Positions 26,751-34,188 of a stretch of 44,942 nucleotides of DNA are shown piece by piece. The stretch is from positions 1 to 44,942 of the forward strand of contig NZ_QLKQ01000063.1 in the NCBI RefSeq assembly GCF_003349955.1. The letters are read 5' to 3'. Each line of letters begins with the position of its first letter. The first letter of the stretch is position 1. The notes under the pieces were generated by a model. That model made no database searches. It was not told where the DNA came from and saw only the letters and a program-made list of their open reading frames with translations. This DNA is from Azospirillum brasilense. Lineage in GTDB: Bacteria; Pseudomonadota; Alphaproteobacteria; Azospirillales; Azospirillaceae. The translations under genes and the position numbers were made by a program.

Positions 26751-28529
26751 TCAGCGCGCCGCCGCCCGCTCCTCCCGACCGGCCATGGCCTTGCCGGGGG
26801 CATCGCTCTTGCCCGCCGCGTGCATGGCCACCCGGTAGGCGAAGACCAGGGCCGGGCCGAGCGTCGTCCCCGGGCCGGGATAGGTGCCGGCCATGATCGA
26901 GGCCATGTCGTTGCCGCAGGCGTAGAGCCCCCGGATCGGGTCGCCGGACTCGCCGAGCACTTGGCCGTCGGCGTCCGTCGCCAGTCCGGCGCTGCAGGCG
27001 ATCTCCGCCGGCCAGACCGCGACGGCGACGAAGGGAGCCGCCTCGATCGGCTTGAGGCACGGGTTCGGCTTGTTCTCGGGATCGCCGTTGAAGCGGTTCA
27101 GCTCGCTGTCGCCCTTGCCGAAATCGAGGTCGCTGCCGGTCCGCGCGAAGCCGTTGTGCCGGCGCACGCTGTCCGCCAGCCCGGCCGGATCGACGCCGAT
27201 CTTGCGCGCGAGTTCCTCCAGCGTCGGGGCGGTGGTCAGATAGCCGCTCTTCTCGTGCGGCGCCAGGTTCCGGGTGCCGGGATGCACCACGCCGAGACCG
27301 TACTTGGCGACGAAGGCGGAGTCGCAGACCAGCCAGGCCGGCATGGTCGGCACCAGCTTGTGCGAGTCGAACATCGCCTCGACGAAGTCGTGGTAGGACG
27401 CGCCCTCGTTCACGAAACGCCGGCCGGCGGCGTTCACCGCGATCAGGCCGGGCTTGGCGCGGTCGAGCGCCAGATGGGGGAACAGGCCCCTCCAGTTCCC
27501 CGTCCGGCGCGTCACCGACACCGGCGTCCAGAAGGCGCCGCCGCGATGCTGCTCGCCGTCGATCTTCGCGCCGGCCGCCTGGGCCAGGGCCAGCCCGTCG
27601 CCGGTGTCGGTCTCGCAGGCCAGCGAATGGACCGGAACCGGCTGCGGCATGAAGGCCTCGCGGAATTCGCGGTTGTGGGCGAAGCCGCCGGTCGCCAGCA
27701 CCACCCCCTTGCGCGTCCGCACCCGCAGCGTCCGGCCGCCGCTGTCCACCACGGCGCCGATCACGCGACCGTCTTGGCGGCCATCCTGGCGGCCGTCCTC
27801 CCGCACAAGCTCGCGGATGGCGGTGTCGAGCCGGATGGGCACCTTGTGCTTGCGCAGGCTGTAGAACAGGCGGGCCACCAGCGCGTTGCCCATGGTGATG
27901 CGCGTGCCGCGCGGGTATGTCAGCCGGTCGGACAGGTAGCGCAGGAACAGCTTGGCCGAATAAGTGAAGTTGGCCGCCGATTTGAAGCGGCCGATCAGGC
28001 GGGGGATGTCGTCCTTGCCGACCATCATGCCGCCGAAGATCATGAACTCGCCGATGGGCGGCCGGACCAGCCGGAAATCCTCGCCGAGCAGGCGGCCGTC
28101 GAACGGCTTCGGCACGATCGCCCGTCCGGTCACCGCCGCCCCCGCCATGTTCTGCTGATAGTCCGGGTGGCGCCCGCAGGGCAGGAACTGGACGTCGGTG
28201 CGGCTGTCGTAATAGTCGATCGCCGCCGGCCCGGTCTCCAGATAGACGCTGCGCAGGTCGCGGCCCTTGGTGCCGCCGACCAGCCGGTCCATGTAGATCT
28301 CCGCCCGCTCCGGGCTGTCGTCGTAGCCGGCCCGCCGGCTCTGCGTGTTGCCGGGTATCCAGAGAGTCCCGGCGGAGGTGGAGGCGGTGCCGCCGATCTG
28401 TCCGGACTTCTCGCAGACCATCACCTCCAGCCCTTCCAGGGCGCCGACCAGGGCGGCGGCCATGCCGCCCGGCCCGGCGCCGGCCACCAGAAGATCGACC
28501 TCGGCGTCCCACGCTGTAACGTGTGCCAT
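26751..28529 (-). CDS. FAD-dependent dehydrogenase, FAD_binding_2 / 3-ketosteroid-dehydrogenase-like
   Basis: Flavoprotein of 592 residues in the fumarate-reductase/3-ketosteroid delta-1-dehydrogenase superfamily. The dinucleotide motif is LLVAGAGPGGMAAALV, and GGTASTSAGTLWIPGN is the KSTD-like block. VLATGGFAHNREF and the C-terminal GLYACGNDMASIMAGTYPGPGTTLGPALVFAY complete the FAD site. Such enzymes introduce a C=C next to a carbonyl. A short in-frame repeat, DGRQ-DGRQ-DGR, lies before VIGAVV. The ATG at 28529 has GGAGAG at good spacing; longer in-frame starts would enter marR. It is 40 bp downstream of marR and co-transcribed. Its 3' end faces the dehydrogenase at 26718 with only 32 bp between. 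Confidence 0.9.
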   Translation of the reverse strand: MAHVTAWDAEVDLLVAGAGPGGMAAALVGALEGLEVMVCEKSGQIGGTASTSAGTLWIPGNTQSRRAGYDDSPERAEIYMDRLVGGTKGRDLRSVYLETGPAAIDYYDSRTDVQFLPCGRHPDYQQNMAGAAVTGRAIVPKPFDGRLLGEDFRLVRPPIGEFMIFGGMMVGKDDIPRLIGRFKSAANFTYSAKLFLRYLSDRLTYPRGTRITMGNALVARLFYSLRKHKVPIRLDTAIRELVREDGRQDGRQDGRVIGAVVDSGGRTLRVRTRKGVVLATGGFAHNREFREAFMPQPVPVHSLACETDTGDGLALAQAAGAKIDGEQHRGGAFWTPVSVTRRTGNWRGLFPHLALDRAKPGLIAVNAAGRRFVNEGASYHDFVEAMFDSHKLVPTMPAWLVCDSAFVAKYGLGVVHPGTRNLAPHEKSGYLTTAPTLEELARKIGVDPAGLADSVRRHNGFARTGSDLDFGKGDSELNRFNGDPENKPNPCLKPIEAAPFVAVAVWPAEIACSAGLATDADGQVLGESGDPIRGLYACGNDMASIMAGTYPGPGTTLGPALVFAYRVAMHAAGKSDAPGKAMAGREERAAAR

Positions 28530-28569
28530 TCCTTGTGCTCTCCGTTTCCTCCCGCGCGGTCGAAGGTTC

Positions 28570-29130
28570 TTATCGTCGTTTGACCTTTCGACCGGCTGCG
28601 GCCTTGCCGCGTTTCGTGTTTCCATCGGTGACGGCGGGCGGTGCACCGGTGTCCTCGGCCGTCTCGCGGTCGACGACCAGCCGCAGCGACGATGGCAGGG
28701 TGTCGTTGTGCAGGTTGACCAGCTGCGTCAGGAGCTGGATGAACGTCTTGCGGTCGGCCGGACGCAGGGGTTCCAGGATGCGTTCCTGCACCCGCTCGAC
28801 CGCCGCGGTGACGGTGACCAGCATGTCCCGCCCGGCCGGCGACAGGTACAGCAGCTTGATCCGCTTGTCCTCCTCGCTCGGGCGGCGATAGATGAGGTCC
28901 TTGGCCTCCAGCCGCTCGATGACGCCGCCCAGCGTCGAGCGGTCGAAGGCGATCAGCCCCGACAGCCGGGTGGCGTCCACCCCCGGATTCTCGTCGATGG
29001 CGACCAGGGCCGCATATTGCACCGAGGTCAGATCGTGGACCGTGCACTCTTCGGTGAAGAGGGCCGTCGAAATCTGCTGTGCCCGCCGGAGAAGATGTCC
29101 GGGCTTGGCGTAAAGTTCATCCATGGCCAT
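28570..29130 (-). CDS. MarR-family transcriptional regulator
   Basis: Predicted ligand-responsive repressor of 186 residues. The winged helix is visible in LTSVQYAALVAIDENPGVDATRLSGLIAFDRSTLGGVIERLEAKDLIYR, with the MarR wing RRPSEEDKRIKLLYLSPAGRDML. Terminal helices for dimerisation flank it. The last about 35 residues are a basic tail (TKRGKAAAGRKVKRR) not typical of MarR proteins. The ATG at 29130 has AGGTG upstream; a second ATG follows two codons later. It heads an operon with the flavoprotein and is divergent from the Gfo/Idh gene. The element B between them recurs at two other promoters, making this the most likely regulator of the aromatic/alicyclic regulon. Confidence 0.9.
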   Translation of the reverse strand: MAMDELYAKPGHLLRRAQQISTALFTEECTVHDLTSVQYAALVAIDENPGVDATRLSGLIAFDRSTLGGVIERLEAKDLIYRRPSEEDKRIKLLYLSPAGRDMLVTVTAAVERVQERILEPLRPADRKTFIQLLTQLVNLHNDTLPSSLRLVVDRETAEDTGAPPAVTDGNTKRGKAAAGRKVKRR

Positions 29131-29301
29131 GCGCGCACCTGTCGATCCTGTTCATGTTGCGGTGATACTCCCATACGGAAGCCGCTGGCAGCACAACCCG
29201 CATGACCTGTATCCGTATTCTTTCGCAATCCCGGCCGCAATTCCCGGCGGTCGGCGGGCGCCCCGTCCCTTGGGTGCGGAACCGTCCGTCCCTCCCACGA
29301 T

Positions 29302-29351
29302 ATTGACAGGATGCAATCAGTATGTAAGCTGATATTACGTATGCTGTCAAT
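29302..29351. promoter_or_regulatory. Copy B of the shared element: 50-bp dyad with overlapping divergent promoters
   Basis: ATTGACAG (29302-29309) and CTGTCAAT (29344-29351) are exactly 34 bp apart, and the dyad arms extend to 12 bp (29298-29309 / 29344-29355). Plus strand: TTGACA (29303-29308), 16 bp, TAAGCT (29325-29330), towards the Gfo/Idh gene. Minus strand: TTGACA (29350-29345), 17 bp, TTACAT (29327-29322), towards marR. The two -10 elements overlap at the centre. It lies in a 331-bp gene-free region (29131-29461) in which I see no other gene. Confidence 0.7.
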
Positions 29352-29461
29352 ATCGCGATGCCCGCATCCGGCGTCCCGGCTGGACCAAAGGTGCCGGTGC
29401 GGCGCCGTTCCGGAGCATCGCTGTTCCGCCCGCCATCGGGCTCCCAACCGAGGAACCTCGC

Positions 29462-30517
29462 ATGTCCCCCCTTCGCATCGCCGTCGCCGGTGCCGGCGTC
29501 ATCGGCAAGACGCACATCGACGCCATGTCCGACCCCCGGCAGGACGCGCATCCATGCCGGCTGGCCGCCATCGTCGATCCGGGCGAGGGTGCGCGCGCGC
29601 TCGCCGAGCGGCACGGCGTGCCGCACCATGCCGACATCGGGGCGCTGCTGGAGTCCGGTGAATTGCCGGACGGCGTCATCGTCGCCACCCCGAACGCCAC
29701 CCACACGCCGATCGGCATCGCCTGCATCGAGCGCGGCATCCCGGTGCTGGTGGAAAAGCCGATCGCCGACACGGTGGAGGCGGCCCGGCGGCTGACGGAT
29801 GCCGCCGAGCGTGCCGGCGTGCCGCTGCTGGTCGGCCATCACCGTCGCCACAACCCGATCCTGCGGATGGCGCGCGAGGTGATCGGGCGCGGCGATCTCG
29901 GCGCGCTGGTGACGGCGACGATCCTCTACACCTTCCTCAAGCCCGACGGCTATTTCGACGCCGTTTGGCGGCGGGAGGAGGGCGGCGGCCCGATCCTGAT
30001 CAACCTGATCCACGAGATCGACACCCTGCGCTTCCTGTGCGGCGACATCGAGAGCCTGCAGGCCTCAAGCTCCAACCGGACCCGCGGCTTCGCGGTGGAG
30101 GACACCGCCGCGGTGCTGCTGCGGCTGCGCAACGGGGCGCTGGCGACCGTCAGCCTGTCGGACGCCGCCGCGACCCCCTGGAGCTGGGACATGACCACCG
30201 GCGAAAGCCCGCAATTCGCCCGCCAGCACGTCCCCACCCACTTCTTCTCGGGCACCCACGGCTCGTTGACGGTGCCGACCCTCGAACTCTGGCGCTACGA
30301 GGGCGGGCGCGGCTGGCTCGATCCCTTCACCCGGACGGCGTTGCCGCTCAAGCCCGGCAACCCCTACGCCCTGCAACTGGCCCATTTCGCCCGGGTGATC
30401 CGCGGCGAAGAGGCACCGCTGGCCGGCGGCTCCGACGCCACCGAGACCCTGCGCGCGACCCTGGCGGTCAAGGAGGCCGCGGCCACCGGCCAGCCGGTCC
30501 GGCTGCTGGATGCCTGA
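29462..30517 (+). CDS. Gfo/Idh/MocA-family NAD(P)-dependent oxidoreductase
   Basis: Two-domain dehydrogenase of 351 residues, likely oxidising a ring or polyol hydroxyl. The Rossmann motif is IAVAGAGVIGKTHIDAM, the cofactor-site VEKPIADTVEAARR carries the family's EKP motif, and the catalytic-domain block GGGPILINLIHEIDTLRFLCGD has the His-x-x-Asp signature. Members include inositol, glucose-fructose and dihydrodiol dehydrogenases; the substrate cannot be fixed here. GAGGAACC lies before the ATG. It is monocistronic: a strong bidirectional terminator follows its stop. Confidence 0.9.
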   Translation: MSPLRIAVAGAGVIGKTHIDAMSDPRQDAHPCRLAAIVDPGEGARALAERHGVPHHADIGALLESGELPDGVIVATPNATHTPIGIACIERGIPVLVEKPIADTVEAARRLTDAAERAGVPLLVGHHRRHNPILRMAREVIGRGDLGALVTATILYTFLKPDGYFDAVWRREEGGGPILINLIHEIDTLRFLCGDIESLQASSSNRTRGFAVEDTAAVLLRLRNGALATVSLSDAAATPWSWDMTTGESPQFARQHVPTHFFSGTHGSLTVPTLELWRYEGGRGWLDPFTRTALPLKPGNPYALQLAHFARVIRGEEAPLAGGSDATETLRATLAVKEAAATGQPVRLLDA

Positions 30518-30525
30518 CCGGGCCG

Positions 30526-30583
30526 CCTGACCCGGCGGAGCTGCGCGCCGCCGCGCAGCTCCGCCCCTCTTCCTCGGGTCAGG
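30526..30583. terminator. Bidirectional rho-independent-type terminator
   Basis: A perfect 14-bp stem, GGCGGAGCTGCGCG (30534-30547) with its complement (30552-30565) and a CCGC loop, is followed on the plus strand by CCTCTTCCTC. It is nested in an outer CCTGACCC/GGGTCAGG pair (30526-30533 / 30576-30583). It lies between convergent genes. The outer right arm contains the stop codon of the minus-strand NIPSNAP gene. Confidence 0.8.
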
Positions 30584-30938
30584 CCAAGGCGGTGTCCGGC
30601 TGCCCGGTCGTGACCGGCAATTCGCGGATGGGCGAGAAGGAGGTCGGATACAGGATCCGGTTCTCCATGGTCATGATCATCGGCCGGATCTTGGCCAGAC
30701 AGCCCTGCCATTGCGCGTTTCCGGCTAGCCGCGCCCGCCTCGCCCGCCGGTCCTCCAGGTCGGCGTAAGCCCAGAGATGGACGAGCTGGTTCTGGGTGCC
30801 GAACTCGGTCACGAAATAGCCGAGGAAACCGCCCAGGATCGGCTTCTGCGCCGGCAGCCCCTCCGTCTCGTAGATGCGCAGATACTCGGCGAGGCTGACG
30901 CTGGTGTGCAGGACATACGTGCGTTCTTCGACGACCAC
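30579..30938 (-). CDS. NIPSNAP-family protein
   Basis: Small cytoplasmic protein of about 119 residues with the dimeric alpha/beta-barrel NIPSNAP fold: VVEERTYVLHTSVSLAEYLRIYETEGL, FLGYFVTEFGTQNQLVHLWAYADLEDRRARRARL, IRPMIMTMENRILYP. These proteins recur in degradative operons with no defined reaction. The GTG at 30938 is chosen because AGGGAG lies about 7 nt upstream and VEERTY is the normal family beginning. A longer in-frame ATG (30998) overlaps the binding-protein stop as ATGA and would add 20 residues; it cannot be excluded. Second gene after the binding protein. Confidence 0.85.
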   Translation of the reverse strand: MVVEERTYVLHTSVSLAEYLRIYETEGLPAQKPILGGFLGYFVTEFGTQNQLVHLWAYADLEDRRARRARLAGNAQWQGCLAKIRPMIMTMENRILYPTSFSPIRELPVTTGQPDTALA

Positions 30939-30994
30939 TGGAAACTCCCTGTCGATGCTGTGCCGATGTTTGGGGTGGCCGGCCGGTCCCGGCG

Positions 30995-32218
30995 TCATTG
31001 CTTGGCGACGAGGCTGCAGGCCGGGTCGGGCGCCTTCCAGGCCTCGTCCGTCGGAATGGTCGAGACCAGCGTGTAATAGTCCCAGCGCTCCTTCGACTCC
31101 TGCGGGGCCTTGACCTGGAACAGGTACATCGGGTGCAGCTTGCGCCCGTCGATGCGGACCGAGCCCTGGCCGTAGGCGTCGTCGTCGGTCGGCAGCTCCT
31201 TCATCCGGGCGACGACGGCGCGGCCGTCGGCGTCGCTGCCCAGTGACTTGACCGCTTTCAGGTAATGCGTCACCTGCGAATAGACCGAGGCTTGGTAGGC
31301 GGTCGGCATCTTGCCGTGGCGTTCGAAGAAGCGCTTGGAGAAGGCGCGCGTCCTGTCGTTCAGATCCCAGTAGAACGGAACGCTGAGCAGGGTCCCCTGC
31401 GCCGCATCCAGCCCGAGCGCATCGATGTCGGTCAGGTACACGGTCAGGCCGGCGAATCTCTGGCCGCCGTCGAGGATGCCGAACTCCCGGCCCTGCTTCA
31501 CCGTGCTGGTGAAGTCGGCGGTGGCGTTGGCCAACCCGATCACCTTCGCGCCGGATGCCTGCGCCTGCAGCAGGTAGGAGGCGAAGTCGGCCGAATTCAG
31601 CGGCGCCCGCACCGAACCGACCACCGTGCCGCCGGCCTGCTTCACGATCTCTCCGGCCTGCTTCTCCATGTCGTGGCCGAAGGCGTAGTCGGAGGTGATG
31701 AAGAACCAGGAGGTTCCGCCCTGCTTGACGACCGCCCGCGCCGTGGCGTTGGCCAGCGCGTAATTGTCGAACGCCCAGTGCACATGGTTGGGCGAGCAGG
31801 AATCGCCGGTCAGCCGGTTGGTGTTGGAGCCGGACACGATGGCGACCTTGTTCTTGTCGCGGGCGATCTCGACCACCGCCAGCGCGACCGAGGAATTGGC
31901 GATCTCCGCGACCATGTCGACGCCCTGGACGTCGTACCATTGCCGCGCGATGGCGGCGCCGATGTCGGGCTTGTTCTGGTTGTCGGCGGCGATCACCTCG
32001 ATCGGCGTGTCGCCGATGCGGCCGCCGAAATCCTCGACCGCCATGCGGGCGGCCGTCACCGATCCCTGGCCCATGATGTCGGCGTAGAGGCCGGACTGGT
32101 CGTTGAGGACGCCGATGCGGACGACGTTGCCGGTGTAGGCGGCCGATGCGGTTCCGCTGGCCGGCGGACCCAGGGTCAGGCCCAGGGCCAGGCCCAGCGC
32201 GAGAGCGCGCGTGTTCAT
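30995..32218 (-). CDS. LIV-type ABC substrate-binding protein (second, without its own permease)
   Basis: Periplasmic Peripla_BP_6-type binding protein of 407 residues. The signal peptide LALGLALGLTLGPPASGTASA precedes VVRIGVLNDQSGLYADIMGQGSVTAARMAVEDFGG. NTNRLTGDSCSPNHVHWAFDNYA and DIDALGLDAAQGTLLSVPFYWDLN resemble binding proteins found with aromatic and dicarboxylate catabolic genes. GGGAGGGACATC precedes the ATG. No permease or ATPase gene adjoins it, so it may dock to the livHMGF importer or to one elsewhere. Its promoter region holds element copy C. Confidence 0.9.
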   Translation of the reverse strand: MNTRALALGLALGLTLGPPASGTASAAYTGNVVRIGVLNDQSGLYADIMGQGSVTAARMAVEDFGGRIGDTPIEVIAADNQNKPDIGAAIARQWYDVQGVDMVAEIANSSVALAVVEIARDKNKVAIVSGSNTNRLTGDSCSPNHVHWAFDNYALANATARAVVKQGGTSWFFITSDYAFGHDMEKQAGEIVKQAGGTVVGSVRAPLNSADFASYLLQAQASGAKVIGLANATADFTSTVKQGREFGILDGGQRFAGLTVYLTDIDALGLDAAQGTLLSVPFYWDLNDRTRAFSKRFFERHGKMPTAYQASVYSQVTHYLKAVKSLGSDADGRAVVARMKELPTDDDAYGQGSVRIDGRKLHPMYLFQVKAPQESKERWDYYTLVSTIPTDEAWKAPDPACSLVAKQ

Positions 32219-32287
32219 GATGTCCCTCCCACGGTACTGCTTGTTTTTGGATGGCGGCGTGCGCTCACCGCTCAGCAACCGTCGCAT

Positions 32288-32337
32288 ATTGACAGTATGC
32301 GTATAATCAGTGTACATCACGATTGCGTGCTGTCAAT
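32288..32337. promoter_or_regulatory. Copy C of the shared element: 50-bp dyad with overlapping divergent promoters
   Basis: ATTGACAG (32288-32295) and CTGTCAAT (32330-32337) are again exactly 34 bp apart. Aligned with copy B in reverse orientation, 39 of 50 positions are identical by my hand count. Plus strand: TTGACA (32289-32294), 17 bp, GTACAT, towards the small membrane protein/flavoprotein operon. Minus strand: TTGACA (32336-32331), 16 bp, TACACT, towards the binding-protein gene. Confidence 0.7.
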
Positions 32338-32451
32338 AATCAGCTATACGGCGTTTCCCGCCGCCCCATCGGCCCAGCCGGTCCGGCTTCCAGACCGCAG
32401 CCGCAGGCCCGACGTCTCCGCACCACCCCCGCAAACTTGGGATCAGGGACC

Positions 32452-32682
32452 ATGTCGCCAGAACAGAACTATCCGGCGGTTCGCTTCGTCGTCCGACACG
32501 GCTTTTGGCTGGCCGTCGTCGCCGGGCTGGCCCCGCTCTTCGTGGCGGCGGTGGCGCTGCTGTCCGGCTGGGGCGGCGGCGCCGCGCTGGTCCTGGCGCT
32601 GAGCGCTCCGCTGCTGTTCCTGGTGATGAAGGCGTTCGCGGAGCTGGTCGCCATCATCTCCGACATGCTGCTGCCGAAGTAG
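32452..32682 (+). CDS. Small two-helix membrane protein preceding a flavoprotein
   Basis: A 76-residue protein I cannot assign to a named family. It has a charged N-terminus (MSPEQNYPAVRFVVRHG), two predicted membrane helices (about 17-38 and 42-60) separated by a short GWGGGA turn, and a short tail ending DMLLPK. The ATG is preceded by CAGGGACC. An in-frame start at 32323 would add 43 residues but would begin inside the promoter element. It is followed after 75 bp by a flavoprotein gene on the same strand. A plausible role is anchoring that flavoprotein or passing its electrons to quinone; this is inference only. Confidence 0.75.
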   Translation: MSPEQNYPAVRFVVRHGFWLAVVAGLAPLFVAAVALLSGWGGGAALVLALSAPLLFLVMKAFAELVAIISDMLLPK

Positions 32683-32757
32683 GCGCCGGGCGGCAGGCTC
32701 ACACGCAACCGACGGGCAAAACGCCCGCGACGCACATTCCGGGAGGGAAGAGACCGC

Positions 32758-34188
32758 ATGAAAACCGATCTGGTCGTCATCGGCGCCGGCATTGCCGGGC
32801 TGGTCACCGCGAACCGCGCCGCCGAACTCGGACTGGGCGTCGTCGTCCTGGAGAAGGGCAGCGACGACCGCTACCTTTGCAACTCCCGCTACACGGGCGG
32901 CGCCTTCCACATCGGCATGCGCAGTCTGAACCGCCCGGTGGAGGAGGTGAAGGACACCATCCGCAGCGAAACGGACGGCTTCGTCGACGAAGCCCTGGTG
33001 ACGATGCTGGCGACCGAGGCGCCGCGCGCCGTCGATTGGCTGCGCCGCCAGGGAATCCGCTTCATGAAGGCGGGCCCGCGCGACTGGCAGGACACCGTGC
33101 TGGCCCCGCCGGCGTTGCCGCAGCCGGGATTGAACTGGGAAGGGCGGGGCGGTGACACCCTGCTGCGCACGCTGGGCGGCGCGCTGGAGAAGCGCGGCGG
33201 CCGCATCCACCGCGGGGTGCGCGCCCGCGACCTGATGATGGAGGGGGGCCGCTGCGTCGGGCTGCGGGCCGAACGGAACGGCGAGACGCTGACGGTCGAG
33301 GCGCGGGCCGTGGTCATCGCCGACGGCGGATTCCAGGGCGACCCGGACCTCGTGCGCGCCCATGTCTCGCCGGTTCCCGAGGCGGTCCGCCAGCGCGGCG
33401 CCGGCACCGGCGGCGGCGACGGGTTGCGGATGGCCGCCGCCGCCGGGGCCGCGCTGCGCGGCACGCCCTATGTCTACGGCCACATCCTGTGTCAGGACGC
33501 GCTGACCAACGACAAGCTGTGGCCCTATCCATGGCTCGACGAACTCGTCATGGCCGGGCTGGTGGTGGACCGGAGCGGCGCCCGGTTCGTCGACGAAGGC
33601 CGCGGCGGCGTCTATGTCACCAACCGGATCGCCAAGCTCGACGACCCGCTGGGGGCGACGGTGATCTTCGACCGCCCGATCTGGGACGGGCCGGGGACCG
33701 AATCGATCATTCCGGCCAACCCGCACCTGCCCCGCGCCGGCGGAACCATCATCGAGGCCGACACGCTGGAGGGGCTGGCGGAGAAGCTCGGGATTCCCGC
33801 CGACCGGCTGGTGGCGACGGTCGCCGCCCACAACGCCGCGGTGGATGGCGGCGACACCGCCGGCCTGACGCCGCCGCGCAGCACCGGCCGCGCGCGTCCC
33901 TTCCCGATCCGCAAGGCGCCGTTCCAGGCGATCCGCCTGGTTGCCGGCATGACCTACACCATGGGCGGCATCGCCATCGACGAGCACGGCCGGGTCAGGC
34001 GCGAGGACGGCACGCCGATCGGCGGCCTGTTCGCCGCCGGGGCGACGACCGGCGGGCTGGAGGGCGGCGACGCCATCGGCTATGTCGGCGGCCTGACCAA
34101 ATCATCGGTCACCGGGCTGCGCGCGGCCGAGGCCGCCGCCGCCGAGCTAGGGCACAATGGGCTTGACGGGAGCGGGGTGGGGCGGTGA
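32758..34188 (+). CDS. FAD-dependent dehydrogenase, fumarate reductase/tricarballylate-dehydrogenase-like
   Basis: Flavoprotein of 476 residues in the FAD_binding_2 family. The N-terminal dinucleotide motif is DLVVIGAGIAGLVTANRAAELG, followed by VVLEKG. The middle and cap region includes GAGTGGGDGLRMAAAAGAAL, and the C-terminus closes with MTYTMGGIAIDEHGRV and GGLFAAGATTGGLEGG. TcuA and soluble fumarate reductases share this plan; no heme motif or Tat signal is present, so it should be cytoplasmic. Its stop overlaps the next start (GTGA). It probably dehydrogenates a C-C bond of the pathway substrate and could use the small membrane protein upstream as partner. Confidence 0.9.
   Translation: MKTDLVVIGAGIAGLVTANRAAELGLGVVVLEKGSDDRYLCNSRYTGGAFHIGMRSLNRPVEEVKDTIRSETDGFVDEALVTMLATEAPRAVDWLRRQGIRFMKAGPRDWQDTVLAPPALPQPGLNWEGRGGDTLLRTLGGALEKRGGRIHRGVRARDLMMEGGRCVGLRAERNGETLTVEARAVVIADGGFQGDPDLVRAHVSPVPEAVRQRGAGTGGGDGLRMAAAAGAALRGTPYVYGHILCQDALTNDKLWPYPWLDELVMAGLVVDRSGARFVDEGRGGVYVTNRIAKLDDPLGATVIFDRPIWDGPGTESIIPANPHLPRAGGTIIEADTLEGLAEKLGIPADRLVATVAAHNAAVDGGDTAGLTPPRSTGRARPFPIRKAPFQAIRLVAGMTYTMGGIAIDEHGRVRREDGTPIGGLFAAGATTGGLEGGDAIGYVGGLTKSSVTGLRAAEAAAAELGHNGLDGSGVGR

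Noticed and set aside
32288..32307. TTGACA followed 7 bp later by TATAAT in copy C, seemingly a perfect promoter
   Set aside because: A 7-bp spacer cannot be used by sigma-70 RNA polymerase. The -10 at 16-18 bp spacing is the plausible one; the TATAAT is probably part of the operator.
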